Positions 11,841-12,175 of a stretch of 12,175 nt of DNA are shown here, piece by piece. Origin of the DNA: JBEIUL01 sp044356865 (GTDB lineage: Bacteria > Planctomycetota > Phycisphaerae > Phycisphaerales > SM1A02); assembly GCA_044356865.1 (NCBI GenBank), contig JBIKVN010000084.1, positions 1 through 12,175 of the forward strand. The letters are read 5' to 3'. Position 1 is the first letter of the stretch. Each line of letters begins with the position of its first letter. The notes beneath the pieces are model-generated. The model had not been told where the DNA came from. It searched no databases and saw only the letters and a program-made list of their open reading frames with translations. The position numbers and the translations under genes are program-made.

Positions 11841-12175
11841 ATGCCCTCGAAACTGCCCGACGAACTCACGCTCATCCTGAACCAGGCGGCGAAAGGCGAT
11901 CAGGATGCCGCGGAACAGGCGTGGTGCACGGTCTACGGCGACCTTCGCGACATCGCCACCCGCACGCTGGGTACGCCGAGACTCGGCGAGCGCCGAAGTC
12001 CCGGGCCGACCACCGTGGTCCAACGGGCGTTCCTTGCGGTGCACGAACTTGCCCTGAACGGGGGGGCCTCCGGGGACCATGGTGACCACGACGACCATCA
12101 ACCTTGGGAGAACCGACGGGCCTTCTTCGTGGCCATCGCCCGGGAACTCGCCCGTTTCCTGATCCAGCACCGGCG
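11841..12175 (+). CDS. ECF-type RNA polymerase sigma factor, N-terminal part (runs off right edge)
   Basis: The first 111 codons of a sigma-70 family ECF factor of the planctomycete/acidobacterial group (Sigma70_ECF, TIGR02999-like). The N-terminal helix LTLILNQAAKGDQDAAEQAW at about 9-28 and YGDLRDIATRTL at 32-43 match the start of region 2. TTVVQRAFLAVHEL (57-70) and WENRRAFFVAIARELARFLIQH (89-110) match the promoter-melting and -10 recognition part. Between them lies an Asp/His-rich insert (79-87, DHGDHDDHQ) in a position where family members usually have a short loop. The start at 11841 is preferred over the in-frame ATG at 11832 because AAAGGA (11827-11832) is 8 nt upstream of it and overlaps the earlier ATG. 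Region 4 lies beyond the window. In planctomycetes such factors often stand next to Ser/Thr kinase genes, as here. No anti-sigma gene is visible. Confidence 0.85.
   Translation, partial: MPSKLPDELTLILNQAAKGDQDAAEQAWCTVYGDLRDIATRTLGTPRLGERRSPGPTTVVQRAFLAVHELALNGGASGDHGDHDDHQPWENRRAFFVAIARELARFLIQHR

Noticed and set aside
8337..12170. An uninterrupted minus-strand open frame of 1277 codons opposite the kinase and sigma factor.
   Set aside because: Its product is Arg/Gly/Ala/Pro-rich low-complexity sequence without domains, while the plus strand codes for recognisable kinase, propeller and sigma motifs. In very GC-rich DNA, stop codons are rare in the antisense frame, so such long shadows are expected.

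Overview
The window is very GC-rich (I estimate about 70%) and densely coded on both strands. It most likely comes from a planctomycete, possibly a Phycisphaerae-type lineage. The support is a transmembrane Hanks-type Ser/Thr kinase with the planctomycete-style helical N-terminus and a C-terminal beta-propeller, lying next to a sigma factor of the ECF group that planctomycetes often keep beside such kinases. This placement is inference; no rRNA, tRNA, CRISPR array, transposase or phage gene is visible.

Layout. 1-891 (minus): the 5' end of an adenine deaminase gene, running off the left edge, preceded by a GYF_2/DUF4870-type membrane protein. 1016-1492 (plus): an unrecognised 158-residue protein. 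1493-1709: a gene-free gap holding an inverted pair of near-identical hairpins that looks like a REP doublet (REPIN). 1710-3215 (plus): a 14-helix MFS drug exporter, overlapping tail to tail with a small minus-strand secreted or lipoprotein gene (3203-3457). A 51-bp divergent gap separates that from a Tat-exported calcineurin-like phosphoesterase (3509-4492). 4579-6882: an NfeD/YqiJ-like membrane OB-fold protein and a flotillin, in the classic pairing. 6948-11765: a membrane protein, a GNAT-STAS reading frame and the kinase, closely packed on one strand. 11841 to the end: the start of the ECF sigma factor, truncated by the right edge.

The two most interesting points. (1) Several genes without a Shine-Dalgarno have a TANNNT hexamer exactly 6 nt before the start codon (ade, the MFS gene, the small lipoprotein and the internal STAS start). 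This is the arrangement expected for leaderless transcripts beginning at the start codon. Genes with such a hexamer farther upstream carry a proper Shine-Dalgarno. (2) A GNAT acetyltransferase runs in frame, without a stop, into a STAS domain, and this leaderless signature sits exactly at the STAS methionine. The locus may therefore make both a GNAT-STAS fusion and a free STAS protein. The STAS stop is 28 nt from the start of the transmembrane Ser/Thr kinase, which suggests a phospho-signalling unit. That unit is inferred from layout, not shown.
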